A stretch of 64,000 bases of DNA from Plasmodiophora brassicae (Eukaryota; Endomyxa: Phytomyxea; Phytomyxea; Plasmodiophorida), in assembly GCA_036867785.1 (NCBI GenBank), contig CP145427.1, positions 186,001-250,000 of the forward strand, read 5' to 3'. How positions within the stretch are numbered: the first letter of the stretch is position 1; each line of letters starts with the position of its first letter. Of the stretch, positions 19,767 to 30,640 are shown piece by piece. The notes under the pieces are model-generated. The model was given only the letters and a program-made list of their open reading frames with translations. It did no database searches and had not been told where the DNA came from. The position numbers and the translations under genes were made by a program.

Positions 19767-20732
19767 ATGGCGAACCGCGATGTGGACGTGCGTCGCTTCG
19801 TGGAGAACGTGGTCGTTGCGGGCGTAGGTGTGTGGCTGATGGGCGTGGAACGGGCGTGCTGAACGACGGGTGCAGGGATTGCGGGTGGCGCTGGTGACGT
19901 CCGGCGGGACGACCGTGCCGCTGGAGCGGTCCACGGTCCGGTTCATCGATAACTTCAGCACGGGGACGCGCGGCGCTGCCATTGCCGAAGGCATTGCCTG
20001 CGATCCGCGGTACGCCGTCGTGTTCCTGACGCGTCGTGGGTCGGTTCAGGTTGCTTGGTGACGATATGGCCCCCCGCGTTGATCGTCTGATTCGACGGGT
20101 TTGTGTAGCCTTGGCTGCGACGTGTACCGTTCCTGCAGGGATTTCGGCTCCTGGACGCTGTTAGTGGGGACCCGGGCAGGCTGTCGGTCTCGCCAGAGCA
20201 GCTTGCCACGGTTACTGACGTGGCCGGGGAGTACATGTCGAATCGATCCCGGCTGCTGGTTGTCGAGTTTCAGGACGTGCACGAGTATCTGTCGCTGCTG
20301 GCGAGCATCTGTTCAATCGTCGCGGTTGCGGGCCCGAAGGCGTGCGTCGTGTGCGCCGCCGCCGTATCGGATTTCTACATTCCCGAGAGCGACCTGCCCG
20401 AGCACAAGATCCAGTCGAGCCCGCAGGGGCTGACGCTGACGCTGAAGGCGACGCCGAAGATGCTGGGCCATGTTAAAGCGCGATGGGCGCCGTCCGCGTT
20501 TCTGGTTTCGTTCAAGCTGGAGACGGACGAGAACCTGCTGATGGGCAAGGCGAGGTCCGCCCTTGCGACGTACGGGTGCGATGTGGTCATTGGCAACCTG
20601 CTCCACAGCCGGTACCGTCAGGTGTACGTCGTCACGGGTCAGTCCTGCGACTTGATCGACGACCCGCAACGGCTGGAGCAGCGTATCGTGTCGGCGATCA
20701 TTGATCGGCATTCCGTACACATGGAACGATGA
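19767..20732 (+). CDS. PPCS: Phosphopantothenate-cysteine ligase (CoaB-type)
   Basis: Exons 19767-19823, 19876-20049 and 20109-20732 (introns 52 and 59 bp) encode 284 residues. Signatures appear in order: [55 protein letters not shown] across the splice, [50 protein letters not shown] and [12 protein letters not shown]. This is the monofunctional eukaryotic enzyme that couples 4'-phosphopantothenate to cysteine in coenzyme A synthesis. The first intron has an alternative donor at 19809 that would remove five residues. It ends 26 bp from the convergent neighbour. Confidence 0.9.
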
Positions 20733-20758
20733 TTCGCGAATCGTTCCCTGCTCTGCCT

Positions 20759-21116
20759 TTATGCCGGTTTTGATTGAGAGACACTGAGGGGACTTGCTGG
20801 GGGCGCCTTCTGCTGCGGCGCTCGCGACGAATGCTTCTTCAGCATGTTGGTGAAAGCTGCCAGCTCGTCCTTGCAGATGACGGCAGTGGTGCGCTTGGCG
20901 TCACGAATCTGGGTTACCAGCTCGATGACTTTGCTGGCGTGCGCCCCAGCGGAGTCGTCCGGAAGCTGCCTCATGCACTGGTCCAGCTCGTTGCAGAATT
21001 TCTCCAAACTCTGAGGCAGGGACGTCTGCATCGCGATTGTCAGACGACCAGATCATGACGAGGATCCCAAGCACTACCTCTAGACACGCGGGTAGCATGG
21101 AGCAGTTCTGGGTCAT
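20759..21116 (-). CDS. Small helical protein, 101 residues
   Basis: Exons 21078-21116 and 20759-21025 are joined by a 52-bp phase-0 intron. The sequence MTQNCSMLPACLE then SLPQSLEKFCNELDQCMRQL, VIELVTQIRDAKRTT and DELAAFTNMLKKHSS looks like a helical bundle with a Pro/Ser/Gln tail. Composition is natural for a coding gene. I do not recognise a family; small helical subunits of larger complexes look like this. It could also be a 3' part of the WD40 gene upstream, but I found no in-frame splice between them. Confidence 0.5.
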
Positions 21117-21164
21117 ATTGATGACCGTTAGCGACCCAGCGATAAGCGGAGATATATCTATCTG

Positions 21165-23754
21165 TCAGTGATGAGCAACGCCTAAGGGGAATGGATATAC
21201 TGCGGGGTGACCGTTTCCTTTCCTAGCGCCATCGAGACAGTCCTGCTTCAGGAATCGATTCAGCCGTGGAAACGCGACGTCGTTCATCATCTGGTTTAAC
21301 ACGGTCGCGAACGGATAGCCTTCCAGCTGCTGCACCAGCAGGGTTGCAAGGATGAAGAATTTGTCGTAGTGTTTGTGCAGCAGCAACGCATTGAAGTATA
21401 GACGATGGACAGAACTGAGGGCAGGCACCGGATGATGAGCGTTCGATGACGAATAGGAGCAGATCGCCAGACCTGGTCATGACGCGCGGACCCTGCTGGT
21501 CTTCCATGACCTCAATCAGATGCGATGCGGATTCCGGCTTAGACAGCACGATGTGCACGCGTATGAGCAATTCCAGTTGCGGGATCACGACTTTGGGATT
21601 GCGGAGGTCTCTAAGGCACGTTGTTACAAAGCGCCACCGACAGGAAAGGAGATTGGTTACCGATCAAGAGTAACGCTGGCTTTCTTTGACAGCACAGAGG
21701 AAACGGCGAGGTCAGGACATTCGGGCTGAGGATCGTAAACCGTGGGAGACAGCAGCATCGATGCGATGCTAATGAAATCGCTGAACCGCGAATGGTCTCG
21801 AAGAATCTCTCCGAGGCGCAGCGCGAGACGAAGACCGGAAACGTACCTAAGGAGAAGCGGACGTCGGCTACAGCATCAATCAAAATTGAAGTTAAGATAG
21901 GGTACTCGTGTGGTAGGATGGCTTGTATAATCGCCTTGAGCATTTCGCTGTCGAAAGCGTCCGGGTTGGCAACCATTTGCGAGCAGATGTCGTCTTCAAG
22001 CGAAAGAATTTCGGTGAACGATTGCTGCTCTAAGAGCTTTCGCAGCGCCAAACGAATTCGCAGTATCTAACGGAAGTTAGTGAAATTATACGCTGGATTC
22101 CACAGGGAGGCACCTGGATTATGGCGTTGGACTTCGACGACGGCAACGTTCGAGACGTAGCAAGCGGGGACATATAGTACGATAAGTCGCGAATCAGCTG
22201 GTCCTGGGACGATGGAATCTCATTCACGCACGATTCGAACATGGTGTTTGAGACAGTGGTCAGGAGACGCGCAGTCTGATCGAATTGCTGATCGGCCCAT
22301 AGCTGTGTTGCTAAATCAGCCAGCTTCTCGTAGGCGGTTCCGAGGTTTCTCGAGTAAAGGCAGTTTTCAACGTCGCGTTCTCTAGGCTCCGACTCAGAGA
22401 ATCGATGACACACGAAACTGTGCGACAGCAGTGAAAACGGGAGAAAGCATGCCTGATCAGTCCTTACTTGTCTGTAAACCTCGGCAACATTTCGCTCATA
22501 CTGACTCGACCCGCCGACGTAACCGAATACACTGCAAGAGGATTATTCGGTGAGAACGCGGTCCCGACGACAAAGTCCTCAAGGTTCTCAGCTGGGCAAC
22601 AGTCAAACCATCAGCATCGTTTGCAGACTCGGCACCCTACTTGTGTTCATGATGTAACGAGGAGACAGCCGCAGGTTCCAAAGTCGCACGCTGCAGTCTG
22701 CGGACCCGCTGACGAGAACCTCTGCATGCGTGTTCGACCAGGCGACGGAAAGAGCCGCGTTGATGTGGTCCCCGAGAACACGAATTGGACCCTATGCTAC
22801 GGTCAGGTATAGGCCATGCGAACCCGCGTAATTCACCCTCAAACCTTGTTCATGCGCAGGTCCCACACCTTAACTGTGGCATCGTCAGATGCACTAGCGA
22901 ACCAGTGCTTAACCAGAGGAGACCAAGACAGCGCACGAATGGGACGGTCATGGGCACTGCCATGCTTCCATGGGACCGATCGCTCCGGGGATTTCGAAAG
23001 CATTCGGATGTCGAACAGCTTCAACCCTCGGCTCAAACCACCGACGAGCAGGTGCGCTGGCTGATGAGGAGACCACTCGCCGGCGAACACTGTCGAAACC
23101 GCCGCCTTCCCAGAAAAGACCGGCTGATCGGTCCGCTCAAAGTTCCTGGTCAGACACCATGACTTCAAAGACAACGAGAGCACGCGAGCTGCCGTTACCA
23201 GATGTGCATCCTGTGGTTCTCGATTGCAGCAAACAGGTCGATATCGGCGTAGTTGATCCCGGTCCAGTTGATTCGCGACGAGGGTGCCCACATGCCAGGT
23301 CCAGATCGGTACGCATTCTCGCCGCTGACCCATTTGCTGTGCGAAAACGTCGCCACGAGTGGGACGTTTCGCTCCGAGGAATCAGGATCGCATCTGTGGA
23401 AGTGCACGTTGCCCTCGCTTGTACCGCAAACCAGCCGATCCGAGTTCCATCCCATTGACGTGCATCCCTCGGGCTGCTCCATCCTCTGCAGTTGCTCGAA
23501 CTGGCCGTCACTGCCAAACGACAGGATTTGAAGTTCCCCTATTCAGGGTATGAATGAGCGGGAACGGCGAATGCAAAGTTGGGAACGCACCCGGTGAACG
23601 TTGACCGCCCGACAACGACCCAATGGCGATTTGATCTTCTGAGTTATGAACGGCAATGCAAGACGCGTCCGTCAACTGTGGAAACTACTAGTCAGAGACG
23701 ACGACGTTTTGAGGGACGGTACATGTCTTGACAGACCTGAAGGTCATCGTCCAT
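21165..23754 (-). CDS. WD40 beta-propeller plus alpha-solenoid protein, 11 exons
   Basis: Proposed exons: 23737-23754, 23606-23675, 23199-23538, 22845-23145, 22641-22791, 22468-22591, 22114-22417, 21847-22066, 21661-21808, 21473-21610 and 21165-21414; introns 38-67 bp; 687 residues. WD repeats are clear: WSPHQPAHLLVGGLSRGLK, WSPLVKHWFASASDDATVK-VWD, and SNTHAEVLVSGSADCSVR-LWN. The second half is helical (TAYEKLADLATQLWADQQ, YFNALLLHKHYDKFFILAT) like vesicle-coat or scaffold solenoids. A propeller followed by a solenoid is seen in Sec31-, WDR17- and coat-type proteins; I cannot choose among them. The intron between the 21847-22066 and 21661-21808 exons is uncertain: a donor at 21846 implies only 38 bp. 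Confidence 0.7.
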
Positions 23755-24045
23755 TCGTGTAACCTCAAGATGCTCGCAGGCCTTCGACGCTATGCCCACA
23801 AGTGACGAAGGGTGGCGCCAGCGCGACGACCGATCAGGTATCCCTAAATCACGACACCACCCAGAGAGTCGCACTCGGGTTAGTTCCGCTTCGAGCCTCG
23901 AGGAAATGTCTATCGTCGTGTTAATGTACGTCAGGCAGAGCCGTTCATAGCGCGTACCGTCAGAGACCGTCGAGGCCGGCGGCACAGCATCAGCAATCGC
24001 TTTTAGCCATCTACCAGGTCAATTACCACCTGACACAAATGGCAA

Positions 24046-24720
24046 TCAACTGCAGTATACAGACCGCGTCTGATCCGAACTGGATTCTGCAGCGAGGTCG
24101 ACAAGTTCGCCGAACGACGACGAAGTGACGTTGAGCGCGAAAGGGCGGCCAGCGGAATCCGACGCTCTCTCAGCTGCCGTACACCCGTTCAGCGCAATCG
24201 TCCGAATCGCCCGTCCACCCTGACCAGCGCGCGTCAGTTCGAACAGGAACGTGGGGCACACGACGTTCGGGAATACGACTTTGGCCGCCGAGATGGACAG
24301 CGTTCCCGGGCGAACGCGCACGTACCGCGGGCGCCATTCGCCAGATGGCCCCGTGCGCACCGATAGGACGCCGGCGACTTCGTCGCCATCCGCGTACGCG
24401 TCCTCGTCGACCGCAGCGACGTCAACGGCGGACGCGTTTCCGCGATACGGCACCGGCGACGACACGACGCTCGACATGTCGCGCGTGGCGGCCCGCCGGC
24501 ACCCACCACTTATCCGAATGCCCTCTGCAGCCAACTGGACATGCCGCGACCGGTTACGCTCGCGAGTCGCGCCACTACTTTTTTGCACGGGGCGACGTCG
24601 ACGGGCTCCCTGTGCAACTGTCATCGGCGACGTCGTCCTGCCAGCAACATGGGTCACGTTGTTCCCGTTTATATTTGTAAACGCGTGTCCCGTTATTCGA
24701 ACGGGGTGGTCAGCCGTCAT
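24046..24720 (-). CDS. PH-like domain protein
   Basis: An open frame of 224 residues from the ATG at 24720; a later in-frame ATG at 24477 would give 144 residues. The C-terminal half resembles a pleckstrin-homology fold: GVLSVRTGPSGEWRPRYVRV opens like PH strands 1-2, and FALNVTSSSFGELVDLAAES resembles the last strand and helix, although the usual Trp in that helix is missing. Such domains bind phosphoinositides or proteins at membranes. The N-terminal 80 residues are basic and low complexity. A 3' intron cannot be excluded because the frame ends soon after the domain. Confidence 0.45.
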   Translation of the reverse strand: MTADHPVRITGHAFTNINGNNVTHVAGRTTSPMTVAQGARRRRPVQKSSGATRERNRSRHVQLAAEGIRISGGCRRAATRDMSSVVSSPVPYRGNASAVDVAAVDEDAYADGDEVAGVLSVRTGPSGEWRPRYVRVRPGTLSISAAKVVFPNVVCPTFLFELTRAGQGGRAIRTIALNGCTAAERASDSAGRPFALNVTSSSFGELVDLAAESSSDQTRSVYCS

Positions 24721-24766
24721 CGGATGACGCTTCGCGTAATAACTGTGCGTTGATACGAGAACTGGT

Positions 24767-27721
24767 TCAGATGATGGCAAAGACAGCGAAGGTGAGGCAC
24801 AGAGCAGCGGACACGATGTCGTGTGGTCTGCTACCGCTGCTAGGGTCCTGGTGGGGTGACGAGGCGATGGGAGCGGGCCCATCCAGCTGACGCGCAAGGA
24901 CCCTGGTGGCCACCGCTGCGGTTGCACCGGCAGTAGCGGCAGCGATGGCCACCTCGCCGACAGCCGACAGCGGATGTTGCCGACGGTGAGCCTCGCCGAC
25001 AGGATTCGGCTTGCGAGCGTGCGTCGCCAAGAAGCACAATCCAGCGAGGGCCAGCGGCGGCTGCAGGATACCGGTCACCAGGCTCCTGGCGCGATGTAGG
25101 CCGGATGACCCGGCAGGCCTGCTAACGTGGACAGTCATGTTCCGAATCTGTCGCAGGATTGCCTGGCCCTCTCGGGGTCCTGTCACCAACTCGAGGCACC
25201 TCTTACGGGACGCGTCACCGGCGCCAGCGTCCATGATAGAGAACGACACCGGTGTCATCCCGTCATGGTCGCGAGCGCTGACGAGCCGATTCGCCAGGTC
25301 TGGCCCGGCCTTCGTCAGGATGCGCTCCACAACGGTAGGAAATCCGCCTCGGCTGGCCAGATGCAGGGGCGAGCGACCGCGATCATCGATAGCTGTCAGG
25401 TCAGCGCCCTGGTCGATGAGGAACAGGGCAATTTCCTCGTTGCAGGTCGAGCGATCGAGAAGGGCCATGTGCAACGCCGTGTGCCCAGGGGAGCCGGCAG
25501 GCACCACCTGCGGGATCAACGTGTTCACAGCTTGGCGGACGGCGACGTTGATCGCGGCAGGGTCGTGACGGTGACTCGCCAGGTACGCCGCTGTGATGCC
25601 GACGTCGACAGCAGCGATGAACGAGACTGGATCAATGGCTGCCTGCCAGCGTTGGACGAGTGTATCGCGGATGGCGCGCAGACGCTCAGCGATCGGTAAG
25701 CTCCGGTTCCAGTAGAGATCCCAGGAGCACCACGACAGGGCGGCCATTCCATTCACGTCGGTGCGATTGACGTGCGCGGGTTTGCTAGAGCCGATGGAAT
25801 CGACTTGGCTGGGCAGCCCATAACGGACCGCCATGTGAAGCAGATCGAGTTCGGGATACGGGTGCGCGTCGAACAGATAGTAGGCCAAGGCATCCCACAG
25901 GTCTAGACCAACGGCACGCCGGGTGTCAGTGGCTTTCAGATTGTCGAACACGGTACCAAACGGGGTGTCGCCGTTGTCGTCCGTCCAGGCATGCCAGTAC
26001 GGGTACTGACTACAGACCCTTCTGACGAGAGTCACGTTGCACGCTCGGATACCTTGAAACAGGTCCACGCGCGCAGTTGAACGGGAAGGCGTGATCGGTG
26101 GACGTTTCAGGAGCCGCCGTTTCATCTCCTCGAAGGCTGGCGAACTTGTGTCTAACGTGTCGGCGTACGGCTGCCCTTTCGGAGTGTTAGGGCTGGCTCC
26201 ATGGTTGAGCAGGAGGTCGACAATGTCCTTGTAGTAGGCGCCCTCGGGGCGCTGCAGGCCTCGTTTGAGTGCCATCGATAACGGCGTCTCGCCGTTCTCG
26301 TCGGCCTTGTCGATCTGGGTGTCTGGGTGCAACACCAGCTTGCGAACCAACTCAACAGAGAGGCCGTCGTGGATCGCGTCGATCAGGACGTATCTGTCAC
26401 CGCGGTGCCGCCAGTGAGCATTGATGTCAGCGCCAGCATCAATCAGGGCCATCGCGACATCGTCGTTTGCTCCACGCACCGCCACCCACAGGGCCGTTGC
26501 ACCATCTCCGTCCGCATCAACGATCTTGGCCAGGTCGTTGTCGTCATCGAAGCTTATGCGGGTGCTGAGGAGTCGCTTGACGTTGCTCGATCGTTCCAGA
26601 TACAACTCAGTGAGCGTCACCGAAGACGAAGCAAAGAACGCCAGCGGGGCCCTACTGGCCCAGATGTCAGCGCCCGTTTTGATCAGCAGGTCCATATTGT
26701 CTCGCACGCGTTCCTTGTTCAAACGTTTGACAATGCGTTGACGCTTCCCATGGCGACTTGACGTCAGGCTGATGTCGAACACGTCCGGCAGCACATGTGC
26801 AGCGCAGAAGTCCAGGGCGGTCGTACCCATGTGTAGGTCATCGATTTGGGCAGGGGTCCGATCCAGTATGATCTGTAGCAGATCCCGTGGGCCTGCAACG
26901 GCTGCGGCATGAAGTGGAGGGATCCGCGAGACACTGCCGGGAAGTGATGCATTATCGGACCATTCGGTGTAGAGGTTCCTGCTGACATCCGAGTACTCGT
27001 GAGCGGCAAAGAGTCGAGCCATGTCCAGGAAGATTTTGTCGACCGCCCCATCGTTTGGGTTCGTGTCGCTGTTGATGTATACCTGAGAGAGCGTTAACTG
27101 GAATGGGGATATGGTATCCTCATCATTGCACGTCCAGTTCATCCACCTGGCATTGTCCTTGCAAATGGCCACGATTAGTGGCACATCTGCATGCATAAAG
27201 GCATTGAACAGGTCCTCCTCAACGGCCATTGCACGGATCAACGCTATGCGTCTCCCCTCGTCTTCTGACCAGAACAAACGGTCCACGGTTTTCAAGTCGA
27301 AGATGTAGTTCCGCTCAAGTGCTCGTTCGTCGTAGGGGGATCCGGCATCCACTAAGGCGCTGATAATCCTCAGCAGGCGGGCGTCGCGGTCGTCGTCGGC
27401 GTCTTTGGCCTTCCTGTAGGTGGAGACAGCGACGCTAAGTGCAGATTGCCCAGCGCTGTTCTGCCTGCACACGTCGGCACCGCCTCGCGCGAGAATCTCG
27501 TCAACCACGACTTCGTCCGCTTGCGCACAGGCGATGTGCAATTTGGTGTTGCCGTTGGCATCAACGAAATCGGCGGATGTCCCGTTCAACGAGGTGGTAC
27601 GCGCGTGTGCAGGCCGCCCGCGCAATTTCAGCTTTGCAGCAATGTTCCCGGCGGAGGCCGAAGACGTGAGCGCTGCGACGCTGACGATGAGAGCGAGAGC
27701 GGCCATCTGCCCACCCACCAT
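24767..27721 (-). CDS. Large secreted ankyrin-repeat protein with hydrophobic C-terminus
   Basis: One intronless frame of 984 residues. The start at 27721 gives MVGGQMAALALIVSVAALT, a typical signal peptide (a second Met lies at 27706). Ankyrin repeats are spread over most of the length: DANGNTKLHIACAQADEVVV near the start, GDGATALWVAVRGANDDVAM in the middle and DDRGRSPLHLASRGG near the end, with diverged units between. The C-terminus has a hydrophobic segment (LALAGLCFLATHA) and ends HDIVSAALCLTFAVFAII with no charged tail after it, as in tail anchors or GPI-attachment signals. A surface or secreted recognition protein is inferred. It lacks the SKP1 part of the other two ankyrin proteins here. 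Confidence 0.8.
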   Translation of the reverse strand: MVGGQMAALALIVSVAALTSSASAGNIAAKLKLRGRPAHARTTSLNGTSADFVDANGNTKLHIACAQADEVVVDEILARGGADVCRQNSAGQSALSVAVSTYRKAKDADDDRDARLLRIISALVDAGSPYDERALERNYIFDLKTVDRLFWSEDEGRRIALIRAMAVEEDLFNAFMHADVPLIVAICKDNARWMNWTCNDEDTISPFQLTLSQVYINSDTNPNDGAVDKIFLDMARLFAAHEYSDVSRNLYTEWSDNASLPGSVSRIPPLHAAAVAGPRDLLQIILDRTPAQIDDLHMGTTALDFCAAHVLPDVFDISLTSSRHGKRQRIVKRLNKERVRDNMDLLIKTGADIWASRAPLAFFASSSVTLTELYLERSSNVKRLLSTRISFDDDNDLAKIVDADGDGATALWVAVRGANDDVAMALIDAGADINAHWRHRGDRYVLIDAIHDGLSVELVRKLVLHPDTQIDKADENGETPLSMALKRGLQRPEGAYYKDIVDLLLNHGASPNTPKGQPYADTLDTSSPAFEEMKRRLLKRPPITPSRSTARVDLFQGIRACNVTLVRRVCSQYPYWHAWTDDNGDTPFGTVFDNLKATDTRRAVGLDLWDALAYYLFDAHPYPELDLLHMAVRYGLPSQVDSIGSSKPAHVNRTDVNGMAALSWCSWDLYWNRSLPIAERLRAIRDTLVQRWQAAIDPVSFIAAVDVGITAAYLASHRHDPAAINVAVRQAVNTLIPQVVPAGSPGHTALHMALLDRSTCNEEIALFLIDQGADLTAIDDRGRSPLHLASRGGFPTVVERILTKAGPDLANRLVSARDHDGMTPVSFSIMDAGAGDASRKRCLELVTGPREGQAILRQIRNMTVHVSRPAGSSGLHRARSLVTGILQPPLALAGLCFLATHARKPNPVGEAHRRQHPLSAVGEVAIAAATAGATAAVATRVLARQLDGPAPIASSPHQDPSSGSRPHDIVSAALCLTFAVFAII

Positions 27722-28040
27722 ATCAGTTCCGCAAGCGATCAACCCGTGTTCAGCGCGCACAGACGGCAACCAGTGCCGCCCACGTCCAACTCCAGGCCGC
27801 AAGCTGCCGCCCTTGGAAGGCGGCTGCCGCCGTCCCGAAATAGCGCGGGCGCCCAGAGGGGCCCCAAAACCGCGCCCGCAGTGCCGTCGCGGAATCGCCC
27901 ACCAGAGCGTACCTACTCTCAGCTTCCCGCAAGGTGACTGGTACTCTGAAAAACCGGCGCCGAGCAGACCTGCACTGTCTTCCATTATGACCTCGGTCGT
28001 CCAACGGAGAAGGTCGACGCACACGTTTAGAGATTCGGCT
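27722..28040. other. Intergenic, nothing recognised
   Basis: 319 bp between the start of the ankyrin gene and the stop of the GH17 gene, both on the minus strand. It should hold the ankyrin promoter. I see no repeat, RNA gene or conserved frame. Confidence 0.5.
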
Positions 28041-29278
28041 TCAGCAAAGCACCGCGGAGTACACGTTTCCGTTCGGGACGATACTGCCGATGGTGCTCTT
28101 GAGGTAGCAGGTGTTCCAGGCGAACGCGTATCCGATGCATCCCGGGGTCTGCCCGCATAGCGGCTGACAATCGTTGCGGTTGCTGGCCGGCTTGGTTGTG
28201 AGATCGCCGCCGAACAGGTCCACGTAGTCATAGTAGCGCCAGCCCCAGACCGAGCACGGGTGCGCGCTGTCAGTGTCGACGTCGAACGAGAACTTCTCCG
28301 TCCCGGTGTTGACGAATAGCCCGAAGTGTTTCTCCGTCTCCGCGGGCCCCTTCCACGATTCGTCGAACGCCTCGAATAGGTACAGGTCCTTTACCTTGCC
28401 GGATGTCCTGGCGAAGGTCACAGCCGTGCTCGTGTACTGCTGCGCGTTGTCGACGGACGCGTAGGAACCGCCAGTCGTTGGCCAACCTGTTTCGCCGACG
28501 ATGATTGGGAGGGAGCCTGGCGCTCCGATCTTGTTCAGGGCGGCCCGAACGGCGTCAATCACGTTCGACAGAATCGATGGGTTCGGACCTCGACCCAGGG
28601 CCGGATCCGCCAGAGCGTTGTTGCCACTGTAGACGAGCGCGAAGTACGGATACACGTTGATGCTGAACTCAGGAACGCTCGGGACGAATTGCCGAACAAG
28701 GTCGACAATTTCGGGGTCGAAGTTGGCGTTCTGTGGAGGATACGTGTTCTGCAGGCTGGCCTCTAGATCACACAGGAATGAGGGCAACGACCAGGGGCTG
28801 TCGGAACCGACTGACCGCTCAGCGGAACGATAACCTTCGTGCTCAGGCCGTTGCTCGAGACCAGCTGGCGGACCTTGTTATAGGCCGGGATCAGGTACGG
28901 GCGTGTCTGGGCCCGCGTGGCGGCGCCGTTGAACGGCTCGTTGCTGACGGCGATGGAGCGAACGGTTCGGCGACGCAGGGCTTGGACGATCAGACCTTGG
29001 TATCCAGGATCGTAGGCAGCAGCAGACAGACGGTCATTCGGGATCGCGACCGTGATCTCGACGGCAGCCTTGGCGTAGACACGATCGACGGCGTCGAGGA
29101 AGCCGGAGTCGATGTTGTACGTTTTGATCAACGAGACGCCGCGGTTCCGAAGGCGCTGGAGCTGGCTGTCGTACGAGAGAGCGTCGGGAAACAGGCCAAT
29201 GTCGACCCCGACACGGGCCTCGCCAATAGCAGCGATCACCAGGATCAGACACAGCGACAGCCCGTTACGTACGCCCAT
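28041..29278 (-). CDS. Secreted GH17 endo-beta-1,3-glucanase with PAN-like C-terminus
   Basis: Exons 28816-29278 and 28041-28762 (53-bp phase-1 intron) encode 394 residues. After a signal peptide (LSLCLILVIAAIGEA) comes a GH17 barrel: VGVDIGLFPDALSY at strand 1, AVSNEPF with the acid/base Glu at about 114, and IIVGETGWPT with the nucleophile Glu at about 245. GH17 enzymes cleave beta-1,3-glucans such as callose or wall glucan. The last 60 residues, NDCQPLCGQTPGCIGYAF..CYLKS, have the cysteine spacing of PAN/apple modules, which bind carbohydrate or protein. The paralogue at 35041-36055 lacks this tail. Confidence 0.88.
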
Positions 29279-29465
29279 TGTCCTGCTGCTGGAGGCGCGC
29301 CACGAGATAACCGAGTGAGGTGTCCGATCAAGGCCCTGAAGTGTCAATGGGCCACGAGTAACGTTGCCGACGAGATATTTCCGACTGGCTGGGGACACGG
29401 GGGCTGCAACGACAACGACGGGGCACCCTCGAAGGCGCGGTGGTCGATAAGGTGTCCGTTCTCGC

Positions 29466-29920
29466 CAAGTGGGGCCCAGTCCGATACTGTGCCGCACCGT
29501 CACGCACACGAACGATGTTCTGGAACATTCCAGCGCTTCGATGCCTGTACAGCCGTTCCTTCATGGCACCATACTGGGGCAGAAAACCACAGCGGTGACG
29601 ATAAGGCGATCAGCAACGGGCACGACGACGAATGCCGCGCCGGATGAATGCGAGTCAAGACGGCAACCGAACTGTCGGGGAAGTTCCCACGTCTGGACGT
29701 CAATAGACGCTGGATGTTTGATATGAACAGCTTTAGCGGATCGTTCGTTCGTCGAGCACGCGCCCGTTTCAGTGCGCTCCACGCGTGCACATGGCATTGG
29801 CGTGACTCGCCGTCGTCCAGAGCGGCATTCGGTTGCCCGTTTGCTGATCGCCTTTTCGTCACCGCCCATGACGTTCGTGTTCATGATCGTGCGCCATAGC
29901 ATCGGGTTGGGGTCCACACC
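29466..29920. repeat. Diverged inverted repeat
   Basis: Plus-strand 29466-29665 resembles the complement of 29795-29920. Matching blocks include CCGATACTGTGCCGCACCGT against CCGATGCTATGGCGCACGAT, and aggcgatcagcaa followed by cgaatgccgc in both arms. The arms differ by an insert of about 65 bp and many substitutions. The loop holds a short module also found near 36061-36210. Confidence 0.6.
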
Positions 29921-30129
29921 TTCAGCTGTCGAACCCGTTTCGCCAGGTCCGCCTGGCTGGCCGACTTCAGCTTTGGCTTCTTCGCGTCGTCGTCCCGCCG
30001 AACCAGTGTGGCCATTCGAACCGTCTCCTGGGTCCGCCTGCCTTTTTCAAGCCCCGATTCCCGGTCATCGGCAACGTTGACACCGTCATGGTTTGACGTG
30101 GCGCTAATCAGTTCCTGACCCTTGCTCAT
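29881..30129 (-). CDS. Possible small Lys/Arg-rich protein
   Basis: 82 residues starting MSKGQELISATSNHDG and containing KKPKLKSASQADLAKRVRQL. The composition is coding-like up to a possible donor (aag|gtgtgg), after which the frame runs into an inverted repeat. It could be the 5' exon of a gene broken or captured by the repeat. There is no family match that I recognise. Confidence 0.3.
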   Translation of the reverse strand: MSKGQELISATSNHDGVNVADDRESGLEKGRRTQETVRMATLVRRDDDAKKPKLKSASQADLAKRVRQLKVWTPTRCYGARS

Positions 30130-30439
30130 TGTTCTCCTCCTTCAACTATGCGTCCATGTTGTAGCAGTAATGGTCGGAAAGCTCCACGTCAAAGCATGAC
30201 GGTGTTGTTGCCGATGACCGGCGACGTTGGCTTCGGGGGGCCACGTCGACGTGGCACCCCCGCAACGACGTTGTTGCCGCTGCAACCTCGGCCATGGACA
30301 AACTGAAAAGGCATCGTCACACGCTGAAGTACCGTCCGCGCTCGGAGTCTGGGTGTATGGTCGAGTCGGACGGAACTCTGCATGGTCAGTTCTGCATGTT
30401 GAAACCTGAGCCGTCCAATGCATCCCGTGGACCGGTATG

Positions 30440-30640
30440 ATCTGCGGCGGTGCAGCAGCATGGCAGTCGCTGGCGCCACACGACACACACACACACACAC
30501 AGACGTCGTTGCGTTTCCAGGATCATTCTTCGATCGTCCAGTGTGAGAGAACAGGGATTGAGGCTCCGATCCGCTGAGCTCCTGAACGCAAACAGCCAGT
30601 TCGACGGTACCAAAGCACCATGGATGACGCGTACGAGCGG
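30440..30640. repeat. Dispersed repeat, copy 1
   Basis: Shares an ordered series of blocks with 37690-37870 in the same orientation: gcagcagcatggc, cagacgtcgttgcgttt, cattcttcga, gagctcctgaacg, aaacagcc and caaagcaccat. Divergence is roughly 10-20 percent by eye. A CA-dinucleotide run interrupts this copy at about 30481-30500. Confidence 0.75.

Noticed and set aside
30481-30500. CA-dinucleotide microsatellite
   Set aside because: Short simple repeat inside a dispersed repeat; noted there, no independent interest.
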